Assembly: GCA_024684535.1 (NCBI GenBank)
Contig: JAIKWQ010000127.1
Location: 1 to 33,179 of the forward strand
Direction of reading: 5' to 3'
Length of the DNA stretch: 33,179 nt
Origin: Eubacterium sp.
GTDB taxonomy: Bacteria > Bacillota > Clostridia > Lachnospirales > Lachnospiraceae
In this document: positions 16,613-25,475 of the stretch, piece after piece
Layout of the letters: the number at the start of each line of letters is the position of its first letter
How positions within the stretch are numbered: position 1 is the stretch's first letter
Position numbers and translations under genes: made by a program
The notes under the pieces: model-generated
Database searches by the model: none
Seen by the model: the letters and a program-made list of their open reading frames with translations, nothing else
Told to the model about the DNA's origin: nothing

Positions 16613-16975
16613 TTATTCACTTGTTATAGATTCTATAACAGATTCAATCTGATCCGGATCAAACGGCTTCTGCATAAATTCAAGCGCGCCACGTTTGATT
16701 GCTTCAACCATCTTTTCTTTCTGTCCGGCGGCTGTAACCATGATAACATTGGCCTCAGGATCCTCGTCGATGATTACATCCAAAGCGCCAAGTCCGTCCA
16801 TCTCAGGCATGGTGATGTCGAGAGTGACAATGTCTGGCTTGAGCTCGCGGTATTTTTCTATGCCCTCAACACCGTTTTTTGCTTCGCCGACTATTTCATG
16901 ACCGAATCCCTGGAGAATATTTGCCAACATGCGGCGTGATGTGCGTGAGTCGTCAACTAACAATATTTTTGCCAT
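16613..16975 (-). CDS. cheY: CheY-like single-domain response regulator
   Basis: A 120-aa receiver domain with no output domain. All key residues are present: DD at 8-9, phospho-acceptor Asp53 (DIVTLDITMPEMDG), Thr81 (MVTAAG) and Lys103 (FMQKPF). The ATG at 16975 (MAKILLVDDS) is preceded on the minus strand by AGAGG; an upstream in-frame extension to 17092 overlaps the neighbour and lacks family support. It follows the CheX-like gene closely, so the phosphatase and its likely substrate are co-transcribed. Switching of flagellar rotation is the family role; a non-chemotactic role is possible. Confidence 0.9.
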   Translation of the reverse strand: MAKILLVDDSRTSRRMLANILQGFGHEIVGEAKNGVEGIEKYRELKPDIVTLDITMPEMDGLGALDVIIDEDPEANVIMVTAAGQKEKMVEAIKRGALEFMQKPFDPDQIESVIESITSE

Positions 16976-17012
16976 CCTAGTAATCCTCTTTTCTAAGCTG
17001 TTATTTTTTTTG

Positions 17013-17882
17013 TTACTCGAATTTAATGATAAGGTGACTTTCTTTTCCTTCAAGGAAGATAGGAAGAGAATAGTACTCGCCGTCTGTTTCAATAGGTTTG
17101 TCGAAAGAAAGCTGCGGTGGCATCATATCCAGAGATATGTTCTGGAAGCTGAGCTCTGCTGCATACAGACCGTTTACGCAGTTTGTAAACTCTGCGATAG
17201 AATCGAGAGCATCCTCATCAACTGCAGGGAACTCCTCTTTCGCATAGCCGTCGGCGAGTGAAAGAATGTCGTCGTTTTCTCCTGTGAATCCGAGGAACAG
17301 TCCATAGTCACCGATGATCTTCTGATATGCGGCGTACTTGGGAGTTTCTCCTGAAACAAATTTTCCCGGTGCGATGCGTATATAAGAACTGATAAACCTG
17401 ATGATGTTACGCAAGGTAAGTCCGATCAGATCAAGATATCTTTTGTCTTTGATATCAACAAAAGCAGGCAACATTCCCTCGATGTTGCCGTCTCTTATGG
17501 CTTTCATAATGGAATTGGAATAATCATTTTCCTTCTGGAAAGCGGTGAGGTTGTAATCAATCTCATCGTTTGTCAGACATCCGTTCTCGTCAAGAGCCTG
17601 CACGAAAAGAAGGTATGGGTTGCTCTGCAATCCAAGCAGATAGTTGACGTCTGATTCGGTCAGATAACCTTTTTTCACAGCCAAATCGCCAAAGCGCTCA
17701 TCTGACTGCACCTGGAGATAGTTAAGTTCCATAACCTGACTGCTTGTCAATAACCCTTCGCTCTCTGCAATAAGACCTAATTTTACGCGGTTTGCTTTGA
17801 TATAGGTCATGCAGGCGGAGAATTGCTCAGCGGTTATTTTCTGGTTTTCAACAAGATAGTTTCCAAAAAATTGACTAAACAT
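17013..17882 (-). CDS. CheC/CheX-type phosphatase-like protein
   Basis: A 289-aa protein. The C-terminal third fits the CheX fold and contains the CheC/CheX/FliY phosphatase signature: D227, E231 and N234 (SIAEFTNCVNG; D-x3-E-x2-N) with Pro255/256 close to the consensus distance. This motif dephosphorylates CheY-P. The N-terminal half (1-135) contains two FGDLAVKKGYLTESDV-like units that resemble the MshEN modules of type II/IV secretion ATPases, which in other families bind c-di-GMP; that link is only a resemblance. AAAGGAG precedes the start and a consensus promoter lies upstream. It lies 37 bp upstream of cheY on the same strand. Confidence 0.8.
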   Translation of the reverse strand: MFSQFFGNYLVENQKITAEQFSACMTYIKANRVKLGLIAESEGLLTSSQVMELNYLQVQSDERFGDLAVKKGYLTESDVNYLLGLQSNPYLLFVQALDENGCLTNDEIDYNLTAFQKENDYSNSIMKAIRDGNIEGMLPAFVDIKDKRYLDLIGLTLRNIIRFISSYIRIAPGKFVSGETPKYAAYQKIIGDYGLFLGFTGENDDILSLADGYAKEEFPAVDEDALDSIAEFTNCVNGLYAAELSFQNISLDMMPPQLSFDKPIETDGEYYSLPIFLEGKESHLIIKFE

Positions 17883-17911
17883 AAAAATCTCCTTTCAAGT
17901 CTACTCGTTCT

Positions 17912-17940
17912 ATTATACTATAAGCGGATTTTTTTTGCAA
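17912..17940 (-). promoter_or_regulatory. Promoter of the cheX-cheY operon
   Basis: On the minus strand TTGCAA (17940-17935), a 17-bp spacer and a perfect TATAAT (17917-17912). It is divergent from the aroC promoter, with about 24 bp between their -35 boxes. Confidence 0.75.
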
Positions 17941-17963
17941 CAAAAAACTGTAAAAATATACTG

Positions 17964-17992
17964 TTGTCATTTTGGCGAAAAAATGCTATGAT
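17964..17992 (+). promoter_or_regulatory. Promoter of the aroC operon
   Basis: TTGTCA (17964-17969), a 17-bp spacer and TATGAT (17987-17992), about 30 bp before the chorismate synthase start. Confidence 0.75.
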
Positions 17993-18029
17993 GTGTACTG
18001 GTACATTTTTTATGAAAAGGATGAATGAT

Positions 18030-19124
18030 ATGGCAGGATCTGTTTTTGGAGACATATTAAAAATAAGCACGTGGGGAGAATCACATGGCCCCGTGCTTGG
18101 TGTGGTTGTGGACGGATTGCCTGCGGGGATTGTTGTCGATGAAGAGTATATAAACACTCAGATGAACAGACGCAAACCGGGACAGACAAAGTACGCCACT
18201 CCCAGACCGGAGAGTGATAACGTGGAGATTCTTTCGGGCGTTTTTGAAGGAAAAACCACCGGCGCTCCGATATCTATGATGATCAAAAATACTTCGCAGA
18301 GGTCCGGTGACTACTCTGAGATAGCGTCATACTATCGTCCGGGACACGCGGACAAGTCATTTGATGAAAAATACGGCTTCAGAGATTATAGAGGTGGCGG
18401 CAGATCTTCGGGCAGGGAAACTGCGGCGAGAGTTGCTGCAGGCGCGCTTGCGGGGTTGTTTTTGAAAGAACTCGGTATAGAGGTTACGGCTTACACGAAG
18501 CAAATCGGGACATATGCGTGCAAAACAGAGGGCGTACCGTCCTTTGATGAGATAGAAGCCAGCCCGTTGCGTATGCCGGATAAAGAAGCATCTGACGCTG
18601 CTGAGGAGTTTCTGACTGAACTTATGGAAAAAGGTGACTCGGCGGGAGGGATCATCGAGTGTATTGCAACCGGAGTTCCTGTGGGACTTGGAGATCCGGT
18701 GTTTAGCAAACTGGATGCGTTGCTTGCAGGTGCTGTGTTCTCGATAGGCGCAGTCAAAGGTGTTGAGATAGGAGATGGTTTTGATGTGGCGGCAGCTACA
18801 GGCTCTTTTAACAACGATGCATTTTTGCCGGGGGGAAAGAAAGCAACGAACCATTCAGGAGGGATACTCGGCGGAATAAGCGACGGATCTGACATCATAC
18901 TCCGTGCGGCAATCAAGCCGACGCCTTCCATATCGAAAGACCAGATGACGGTTGATACGTCAGATGCTCCGAAACGCGTTTCAATAAAAGGGCGTCACGA
19001 CCCGGTAATTGTTCCGCGCGCAGTAGTTGTAGTTGAATCAATGGTAAACCTGGTACTGGCCGACAGAGTGCTCGTGGGCACCGGCAGCAAACTGGGCGAC
19101 ATCGTTAAGATATGGAAAAAATAG
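18030..19124 (+). CDS. aroC: Chorismate synthase
   Basis: A 364-aa enzyme that makes chorismate from EPSP using reduced FMN, the last common step to aromatic amino acids. The N-terminal GESHGPVLG, YRPGHADKSF, the RGGGRSSGRETAARVAAG block and the C-terminal GRHDPVIVPRAV motif are all present. ATG 18030 (MAGSVFGD) has AAAAGGA about 8 nt upstream; ATG 18021 is in frame but abuts that site. The promoter is immediately upstream. It leads a long plus-strand operon, with purB 21 bp downstream. Confidence 0.97.
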   Translation: MAGSVFGDILKISTWGESHGPVLGVVVDGLPAGIVVDEEYINTQMNRRKPGQTKYATPRPESDNVEILSGVFEGKTTGAPISMMIKNTSQRSGDYSEIASYYRPGHADKSFDEKYGFRDYRGGGRSSGRETAARVAAGALAGLFLKELGIEVTAYTKQIGTYACKTEGVPSFDEIEASPLRMPDKEASDAAEEFLTELMEKGDSAGGIIECIATGVPVGLGDPVFSKLDALLAGAVFSIGAVKGVEIGDGFDVAAATGSFNNDAFLPGGKKATNHSGGILGGISDGSDIILRAAIKPTPSISKDQMTVDTSDAPKRVSIKGRHDPVIVPRAVVVVESMVNLVLADRVLVGTGSKLGDIVKIWKK

Positions 19125-19145
19125 AACAATAGGAGGAAATTTTTC

Positions 19146-20600
19146 ATGGCAACAGATATCTATTCAAGTCCGCTCTCCGAGCGCTACGCAAGCAAGGAGA
19201 TGCAGTACATTTTTTCACAGGATATGAAATTCAAAACCTGGCGTAAACTCTGGATTGCGCTTGCTGAGACAGAGAAGGAGCTGGGACTTACCGATGCGCA
19301 GGGCAATCCGAGAATTACGGATGAGCAGCTTGATGAGCTTCGCGCACACGTAGATGACATCAATTATGATGTGGCTAAGGCTCGTGAAAAAGAAGTCAGA
19401 CACGATGTTATGAGCCACGTTTATGCATATGGAAAGCAGTGCCCAAATGCTGCGGGGATTATACATCTCGGAGCTACATCCTGCTATGTTGGTGACAACA
19501 CAGATGTGATCCTGATGAGAGAGGGCCTGGAACTCGTACGCAAAAAGCTTGTGAACGTGATAGATGAGCTGGCTTCTTTTGCGACCAGATACAAAGATCT
19601 TCCGACGCTTGCATTCACGCATTTTCAGCCGGCTCAGCCGACTACGGTTGGCAAACGTGCGACGCTGTGGATCCAGGAGTTGCTTATGGATCTCGAGGAT
19701 GTAGAGTATGTACTTGGGAGCCTTAAACTTTTGGGGTCAAAAGGAACTACAGGTACGCAGGCATCATTTTTGGAGCTTTTTGACGGTGACAAAGAAAAAT
19801 GTATCGAAGCTGACAAGATGATTGCAAAGAAAATGGGATTTGAAGCCTGTTTTGCTGTATCAGGTCAGACGTATTCGAGGAAGCTTGATACAAGGGTTGT
19901 CAATGTGCTTGCGGGAATTGCTGCTTCGGCGCACAAGTTCTCGAATGATATCAGGCTTTTGCAACACTTAAAAGAGATAGAGGAGCCATTTGAAAAGAGC
20001 CAGATCGGGTCGTCTGCGATGGCTTATAAGCGCAATCCTATGAGATCCGAGCGTATAGCGTCTCTTTCAAGATATGTGATGATAGATGCGCTGAATCCTG
20101 CGATTACATCAGCTACACAGTGGTTTGAGAGAACACTTGATGATTCAGCAAACAAAAGACTTTCTGTTGCAGAGGCATTTTTGGCTACGGACGGAATTCT
20201 TGATCTGTATATGAACGTGGTAGACGGGCTCGTGGTTTACGAGAAGGTCATAACCAAACACCTGATGGCAGAGCTTCCGTTTATGGCTACTGAAAACATA
20301 ATGATGGATGCCGTAAAGGCAGGCGGAGACAGACAGGTGCTTCACGAGAAGATCAGGGAGCTCTCTATGAAGGCAGGAACCAATGTCAAAGAAAGAGGAC
20401 TCGACAACAATCTGCTTGAGTTGATAGCAGAGGATGACGACTTCCCGATGACGCTTGACGAACTCAAGGCTTCTATGAATCCTGCGAGATATGTGGGACG
20501 CGCGCCGAGTCAGGTTGAGGAATTTATCGTCGGTGTCGTGAGACCGGTACTTGAAAAGAATAAGGACTTATTGGGGCTTACTGCTGAAATAAACGTCTGA
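19146..20600 (+). CDS. purB: Adenylosuccinate lyase
   Basis: A 484-aa lyase acting twice in purine synthesis (SAICAR to AICAR and adenylosuccinate to AMP). The family signature SSAMAYKRNP (about residues 289-298) is intact, as are the HLGATSCYVGDNTD block and the THFQPAQPTTVGKR region. Length is that of the longer, eukaryote-like PurB form also found in Clostridia. AGGAGG lies 9 nt before ATG 19146. It is co-transcribed with aroC; no purine riboswitch lies nearby. Confidence 0.96.
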   Translation: MATDIYSSPLSERYASKEMQYIFSQDMKFKTWRKLWIALAETEKELGLTDAQGNPRITDEQLDELRAHVDDINYDVAKAREKEVRHDVMSHVYAYGKQCPNAAGIIHLGATSCYVGDNTDVILMREGLELVRKKLVNVIDELASFATRYKDLPTLAFTHFQPAQPTTVGKRATLWIQELLMDLEDVEYVLGSLKLLGSKGTTGTQASFLELFDGDKEKCIEADKMIAKKMGFEACFAVSGQTYSRKLDTRVVNVLAGIAASAHKFSNDIRLLQHLKEIEEPFEKSQIGSSAMAYKRNPMRSERIASLSRYVMIDALNPAITSATQWFERTLDDSANKRLSVAEAFLATDGILDLYMNVVDGLVVYEKVITKHLMAELPFMATENIMMDAVKAGGDRQVLHEKIRELSMKAGTNVKERGLDNNLLELIAEDDDFPMTLDELKASMNPARYVGRAPSQVEEFIVGVVRPVLEKNKDLLGLTAEINV

Positions 20601-20648
20601 TGCAGGATTGCGTCGGATGTAAATATTGCTTATGTGGAGGGAAAAGTT

Positions 20649-20849
20649 ATGTCAGGAATTGACAAAGATAAGGCAATGAACTTTTTTGACAAGGCTGTTG
20701 ATAAAGTAAATGAAGGAACTGAGAAGGCTGTGGAGTACGCAAAAGAGCACGAGCTTGATCAGAGAGCTAAAGAATTCGGAGAGAGTCTGAAAGAGGGATT
20801 TCAGGACTTCGGTAGCACGATGAAAGAGACATTTGGAAACAAAGATTGA
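20649..20849 (+). CDS. Small amphipathic helical protein
   Basis: A 66-aa soluble protein, almost entirely charged amphipathic helix with regular Phe and Ala positions (DKAMNFFDKAVDKVNEG, then LKEGFQDFGSTMKETFG). No membrane segment or family recognised. ATG 20649 is chosen because GGAGGG (20636-20641) is 7 nt upstream, better than a GTG at 20634. It lies 48 bp after purB and 19 bp before the methyltransferase gene. Confidence 0.7.
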   Translation: MSGIDKDKAMNFFDKAVDKVNEGTEKAVEYAKEHELDQRAKEFGESLKEGFQDFGSTMKETFGNKD

Positions 20850-20868
20850 AAGAAGGACGGAAAGGTTT

Positions 20869-21828
20869 ATGCTGCTTGCGGACGGATGGGAAGATTATGA
20901 AGTGATAGACACGTCGTCGGGTGAAAAACTCGAGAGGTGGGGAGAGTATATACTAGTGCGACCGGATCCGCAGGTAATATGGACAACCGATCACAGCCTG
21001 CCTGAATGGAAAAAAAAGAATGCTCACTATCACAGAAGCAGCAAAGGCGGAGGACAGTGGGAGTTTATAAATCTGCCGGAACAGTGGCAAATAGGGTATG
21101 ATCTGAGTGGAGGAGATTTTAAGCTTAAGTTTAATCTGAAACCGTTTCAGTTCAAGCATACAGGGGTTTTTCCTGAACAGGCTGTGAATTGGGAGTGGGT
21201 CTACAAGCGTATTATGTCTTGGTATGATGTTAAGTCTGATTTTTCTTCAAGCGATGTGAAAGCAGATAAACAATCCGAAAAAAACGGGCAGTTTGGCGGA
21301 GATAAATTCAAGGTTTTGAATCTGTTTGCATACACCGGAGGAGCTACGCTTGCCTGTGCTGCGGCAGGAGCGGCGGTGACACACGTGGATGCATCAAAAG
21401 GTATGGTCGGATGGGCGAAAGAGAATGCTTCCTCATCCGGTTTGGGAGATGCAGATATCAGATATCTGGTGGATGATTGTGTGAAGCTTGTTGAGAGGGA
21501 GATCAGAAGAGGGAATCATTATGAAGGAATCATCATGGATCCGCCTTCATACGGAAGAGGACCCAAAGGTGAGATATGGAAGATAGAGGAGAAAGTCTTT
21601 GATCTCATAAATCTGTGCTCAAAACTGATGAGCAAAAACTCGTCATTTTTCCTTATAAATTCCTATACTACAGGACTACAACCTGGAGTCCTGAAGTATA
21701 TGCTTGATTTAATTTTGAGCAAAAAGTTCGGCGGTGTGACAGAAGCAGATGAGATAGGAATTCCGGTGTCGGGAAGCAGGGAAGGTTCTGCATTACCTTG
21801 TGGCGCGAGCGGGAGGTGGTACCTGTGA
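20869..21828 (+). CDS. Class I SAM-dependent (RlmI-like) methyltransferase
   Basis: A 319-aa methyltransferase of the COG1092-like group, probably modifying 23S rRNA. The SAM-binding block LNLFAYTGGATLACAAAGA, the VDASKGMVGWAKEN acidic strand, and the catalytic MDPPSYGRGPKGE motif are clear, with a GSREGSALPCGA C-terminal block. The N-terminus KLERWGEYILVRPDPQVIW resembles this group and there is no clear PUA domain. ATG 20869 is used because AAAGG precedes it; an in-frame ATG at 20833 overlaps the previous gene. Its stop overlaps the acylphosphatase GTG start. Confidence 0.87.
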   Translation: MLLADGWEDYEVIDTSSGEKLERWGEYILVRPDPQVIWTTDHSLPEWKKKNAHYHRSSKGGGQWEFINLPEQWQIGYDLSGGDFKLKFNLKPFQFKHTGVFPEQAVNWEWVYKRIMSWYDVKSDFSSSDVKADKQSEKNGQFGGDKFKVLNLFAYTGGATLACAAAGAAVTHVDASKGMVGWAKENASSSGLGDADIRYLVDDCVKLVEREIRRGNHYEGIIMDPPSYGRGPKGEIWKIEEKVFDLINLCSKLMSKNSSFFLINSYTTGLQPGVLKYMLDLILSKKFGGVTEADEIGIPVSGSREGSALPCGASGRWYL

Positions 21829-22094
21829 GAAGGAGGTACAGATTTCGCGGTATGGTTCAGGGCGTTGGATTCAGATATCACACCAGTATGGCAGCGAGAA
21901 GTCTTGGCGTCACAGGCTGGGTTAGGAATGATTATGACGGCTCAGTTGAAATGGAAGCTCAGGCAGATGCCGGAGTATTGGATATGTTGGTAAGCACGAT
22001 AAATCGTGGGATGTATATAGAGATAGACGATATGGAAGTAATCGAGATTCCTGAAAAAGAAGAGGAGAGGGAATTTCGGGTTAGGATGTTATAG
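21825..22094 (+). CDS. acyP: Acylphosphatase
   Basis: An 89-aa enzyme that hydrolyses acyl phosphates. The catalytic Arg is in MVQGVGFRYH and the catalytic Asn in GWVRNDYDGSVEM; size is exactly that of the family. The start is GTG 21825, overlapping the upstream TGA as GTGA, with GGGAGG (21811-21816) 8 nt upstream. Earlier in-frame codons lie inside the methyltransferase gene. It is translationally coupled to that gene. Confidence 0.92.
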   Translation: MRRRYRFRGMVQGVGFRYHTSMAARSLGVTGWVRNDYDGSVEMEAQADAGVLDMLVSTINRGMYIEIDDMEVIEIPEKEEEREFRVRML

Positions 22095-22096
22095 TT

Positions 22097-23056
22097 ATGG
22101 AAAAAAGCAGCAGAGATTATCACAAGGGAGTCATATACCTGATAATATCGGCGTTTTTTTTCGCGCTGATGGCTGTGTTTATCAGGGTCGCGGGTGAAAT
22201 TCCCACTATGGAGAAGGCGTTTTTCAGGAACCTGGTGGCTTTTTTTGTAGCAGGTGGAATTATACTTAAAGATAGACATAATGAAAAAAAGGAAGCGCCG
22301 GTTTCAGGGAAAGAGGGCAAAGAATCGGAGACAGGAAAGTTGGTTCCGAAAGGAGCCTGGACGCCTATAGTTATGAGAGCTTTGTTCGGTACGGTTGGTG
22401 TGTTCTGTAACTTTTATGCAGTTGATCATCTGGTACTCTCGGATGCGGCTATATTAAACAAGATGTCACCGTTTTTTGCGGTATTGGCTTCTTATATAAT
22501 ATTAAAAGAAAAATTTACTTTATCTCAGGGGCTTGCGGTGCTGATAGCGTTTATCGGCGGGCTTTTTGTGGTTAAGCCGGGACTTTCAGGAATGGATTTT
22601 CTTCCTGCTCTTATCGGATTGATTGGTGGAGTCGGCGCCGGAATCGCTTATAGCTTCTTGAGAAAAGCAGGAACTATGGGAGTGAAAGGACCTGTGGTTG
22701 TCATCTGTTTTGCGGGCTTTTCATGCTTGCTTACGCTTCCGATAGCGCTGATTCAGTTTGTCCCTATGAGCATGTATCAGTTTGCGATGCTGATTCTTAC
22801 CGGAGCAAGCGCGGCGGCTGGACAGTTTGCTATCACAGCAGCGTACTATCACGCACCGGCCAAAGAGATTTCGATATTTGATTACACGCAGTTGATATTC
22901 TCGACGATGATGGGATTTTTCATATTTGGAATGGTGCCTGATTATATCAGCATCATAGGTTATGCTATTATAGTTGCTATGGCCGGTTGGATGTTTGTTT
23001 ATAACAAAAAACGTGTTGAGGTCAAGGAAGATTCCGCCAAAGAGGAGGAAAAATGA
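22097..23056 (+). CDS. EamA/DMT-family transporter
   Basis: A 319-aa membrane protein with about ten helices in two EamA repeats, a metabolite exporter or permease of unknown substrate. A polar Lys/Glu/Gly insert (about residues 59-83) separates the second and third helices and is longer than usual. The C-terminus is a charged tail. It begins 2 bp after acylphosphatase and overlaps the YigZ gene by 4 bp (ATGA). No substrate can be inferred. Confidence 0.9.
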   Translation: MEKSSRDYHKGVIYLIISAFFFALMAVFIRVAGEIPTMEKAFFRNLVAFFVAGGIILKDRHNEKKEAPVSGKEGKESETGKLVPKGAWTPIVMRALFGTVGVFCNFYAVDHLVLSDAAILNKMSPFFAVLASYIILKEKFTLSQGLAVLIAFIGGLFVVKPGLSGMDFLPALIGLIGGVGAGIAYSFLRKAGTMGVKGPVVVICFAGFSCLLTLPIALIQFVPMSMYQFAMLILTGASAAAGQFAITAAYYHAPAKEISIFDYTQLIFSTMMGFFIFGMVPDYISIIGYAIIVAMAGWMFVYNKKRVEVKEDSAKEEEK

Positions 23057-23727
23057 GCGAGAATGTAGATATAGAGTCTGATGAGAAAATATTGAAAACA
23101 GGAGCTTCGGCTCAGTATGTCGAGAAAAGGTCGAAGTTTATCGCTCAGATTGTGCCTGTGAGCAGCGAACAGGATGCTCTTGCTGAAATAGATAGGATAA
23201 AAAAGCAGTATTATGATGCCAGGCACAATTGCTACGCGTACGTAGTGTATGATGAAAAAGGAGAGGCAATAAGCAGAAGCAGTGATGACGGAGAACCATC
23301 CGGAACGGCAGGCAAACCGATGCTTGAAATACTGACAGGAAATAAAATCAACAATATACTTGTTGTGGTGACAAGATACTTTGGAGGAACACTGCTCGGA
23401 ACAGGGGGGTTGGTTCGGGCATACAGCACTTCAGTAAAAGATGCTTTAGCAAAGTGCGAGTTAAGCGCGATTTCGGAAGGACAAAAACTGAAATTAAGGA
23501 TAGATTATACGGGGTTGGCCCAGGTGCAAAACCTGATGAGGAAAATGAATGTGCTCGAGCTGGAAAGTGCCTACGAAAACGATGTTAATCTAGTTTTAAT
23601 CTCTCCGATAGATGTGGTTGATAAATTCAAAAAAGAATTAGCAGAACTGTTTTCGGGAAGAGATGTGACCGAAGAACTTGACAAAGTACGATATGGAATC
23701 AGCGGCCAGGAGATTTTTGTACTATAG
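23053..23727 (+). CDS. YigZ/IMPACT-family protein
   Basis: A 224-aa YigZ protein: N-terminal UPF0029/IMPACT domain with the KRSKFIAQIVPV start, the ARHNCYAYV and SDDGEPSGTAGKP motifs and TRYFGGTLLGTGGL, then a small ferredoxin-like C-terminal domain. The family is tied to translation or stress through IMPACT homologues; bacterial function is unsettled. AGAGGAGG overlaps the end of the EamA gene and the genes are ATGA-coupled. Length fits. Confidence 0.93.
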   Translation: MSENVDIESDEKILKTGASAQYVEKRSKFIAQIVPVSSEQDALAEIDRIKKQYYDARHNCYAYVVYDEKGEAISRSSDDGEPSGTAGKPMLEILTGNKINNILVVVTRYFGGTLLGTGGLVRAYSTSVKDALAKCELSAISEGQKLKLRIDYTGLAQVQNLMRKMNVLELESAYENDVNLVLISPIDVVDKFKKELAELFSGRDVTEELDKVRYGISGQEIFVL

Positions 23728-23760
23728 TTGTAGTCTGAAAGGACGATGCGGGAGAAAACT

Positions 23761-25089
23761 ATGAATTTGATTGATTATATGGAAGAACAGAATAAAGAAA
23801 AAGAGGGTCCTCTGGCATCGCGTATGAGACCTCGAACTCTTGACGAAGTGGTAGGTCAGGAGCACATAATAGGAAAAGATAAGTTATTGTACAGAGCAAT
23901 CAAAGCTGATAAATTGTCTTCTGTCATCTTTTTTGGACCGCCGGGAACAGGAAAAACCACTCTGGCAAAGGTGATAGCGAACACCACAAGTGCTGAATTC
24001 AAACAGATAAATGCCACCTCAGCGGGCAAAAAAGATATGGAAGAGGTTGTGGCGAAAGCTAAGGAAAATATGGCTGCATACGGCCGAAAAACCATACTTT
24101 TCATAGACGAGATCCACAGGTTTAACAAAGGTCAGCAGGATTATTTGCTTCCGTTTGTAGAGGATGGCACAGTTATACTTATCGGAGCGACTACAGAGAA
24201 CCCGTATTTTGAAGTGAACGGAGCTTTAATCTCCAGGTCGATCATTTTTGAACTACATAACCTCTCAGACGAAAATATTAAAACTATAATTAAAATATCT
24301 CTTTCGGACGACGAGCGTGGGCTGGGAAGTTTCGGAGCTTTCATAGATGATGATGCTTTAGAGTTTTTGGCGGAAATGGCAGGTGGAGATGCGCGTACAG
24401 CACTTAACGCAATAGAGCTCGGAGTGCTGACAACTGATAAAAACGAAGAGGGAAAGATACATATCACGTTGGAAGTTGCCGAGGAATGTATACAGAAGAG
24501 AAAGGTGTCGTATGATAAGTCAGGTGATAATCATTATGACACCATATCGGCATTCATCAAAAGTATGAGAGGATCGGATCCTGATGCGGTTGTTTATTAT
24601 CTGGCTAAAATGCTGAATGCCGGTGAAGATATCAAGTTTATCGCGAGAAGGATTATGATATGCGCGTCAGAAGACGTGGGTATGGCAGATCCGCAGGCTA
24701 TAGTAGTGGCAGCAGCAGCTGCGCAGATTGTTGAGAGAGTTGGTATGCCTGAGGCGAGAATTCCTCTTGCAGAGGCGGCTGTTTATGTCGCAACCGCTCC
24801 GAAGAGCAATTCATCGTATATGGCCATCAATTCGGCGCTTGCCTATGTCAAGGATCATCCACAGTATCAGGTGCCGTCGCACCTCAGGGACTCGTCTTAT
24901 TCGGGTTCATCGAAGTTGGGAAGAGGAATCGGATACAAGTACGCTCACGACTATCCGGGACATTATGTCGATCAGCAGTACCTGCCGGAGGAGGTCAACG
25001 AGACATTTTTTGAGCCGGGCGAGAACGGATATGAAAAAGATATTCGTGAGTACATGGATTGGATTCAGTCGATCAAAAACGAAAAATAA
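23761..25089 (+). CDS. rarA: Replication-associated recombination ATPase RarA (MgsA)
   Basis: A 442-aa AAA+ ATPase that acts at stalled replication forks. Walker A GPPGTGKTT, Walker B ILFIDEIHRF, the GATTENPYFEVN sensor region, GGDARTALNAIE and the RarA C-terminal tetramer region (SEDVGMADPQA, then a long helical tail with KYAHDYPGHYVDQQYLP) are all visible. ATG 23761 has GGGAG 7-8 nt upstream; ATG 23746 is in frame but too close to its site. It follows the YigZ gene by 33 bp. Confidence 0.95.
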   Translation: MNLIDYMEEQNKEKEGPLASRMRPRTLDEVVGQEHIIGKDKLLYRAIKADKLSSVIFFGPPGTGKTTLAKVIANTTSAEFKQINATSAGKKDMEEVVAKAKENMAAYGRKTILFIDEIHRFNKGQQDYLLPFVEDGTVILIGATTENPYFEVNGALISRSIIFELHNLSDENIKTIIKISLSDDERGLGSFGAFIDDDALEFLAEMAGGDARTALNAIELGVLTTDKNEEGKIHITLEVAEECIQKRKVSYDKSGDNHYDTISAFIKSMRGSDPDAVVYYLAKMLNAGEDIKFIARRIMICASEDVGMADPQAIVVAAAAAQIVERVGMPEARIPLAEAAVYVATAPKSNSSYMAINSALAYVKDHPQYQVPSHLRDSSYSGSSKLGRGIGYKYAHDYPGHYVDQQYLPEEVNETFFEPGENGYEKDIREYMDWIQSIKNEK

Positions 25090-25142
25090 TAAAACAGACA
25101 TCAGACAACTCAAACGAATTTAACTAAAAGGAGAATTAATTT

Positions 25143-25475
25143 ATGAGTGAAGTGACAAATGAGGAAAACAGGCCTGTACGACCGAAGTCGCACCGCATAC
25201 TTGCGTGGATAGTGATAGTTTTGCTTTTGTCGATGTATATAGTGACTTTGATAGTTGCAATCATTGGAAACGGTATGGCCGGACCGATGTTCATGGCCTG
25301 CGTGGGAGCGTCTATAGTTCTGCCGGGTATTCTGTGGTTTCACGTCAGACTCTGGCAGATGTCGGTTGACAGAGGACGCAAAGACTATGAGAGATTTGCG
25401 AAGCAGGGTGAGTTAAGTGAAGTAGCAAAAGCAAAAGCCGAAACGGGTGATGAAGATGCGAAAGATGAAGCCTAA
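25143..25475 (+). CDS. Small two-helix membrane protein
   Basis: A 110-aa protein with a charged N-terminus, two membrane segments (about residues 19-42 and 47-66) joined by a Gly-rich turn, and a charged C-terminal region ending in an Ala/Lys/Asp/Glu tail. I recognise no family. AAAAGGAG (25127-25133) lies 9 nt upstream. Its last 26 bp overlap the next small ORF. Confidence 0.75.
   Translation: MSEVTNEENRPVRPKSHRILAWIVIVLLLSMYIVTLIVAIIGNGMAGPMFMACVGASIVLPGILWFHVRLWQMSVDRGRKDYERFAKQGELSEVAKAKAETGDEDAKDEA

Noticed and set aside
16976-17092. 39-residue N-terminal extension of CheY
   Set aside because: Overlaps the CheX-like gene, has low-complexity content, and MAKILLVDDS with its own ribosome site is the standard start.
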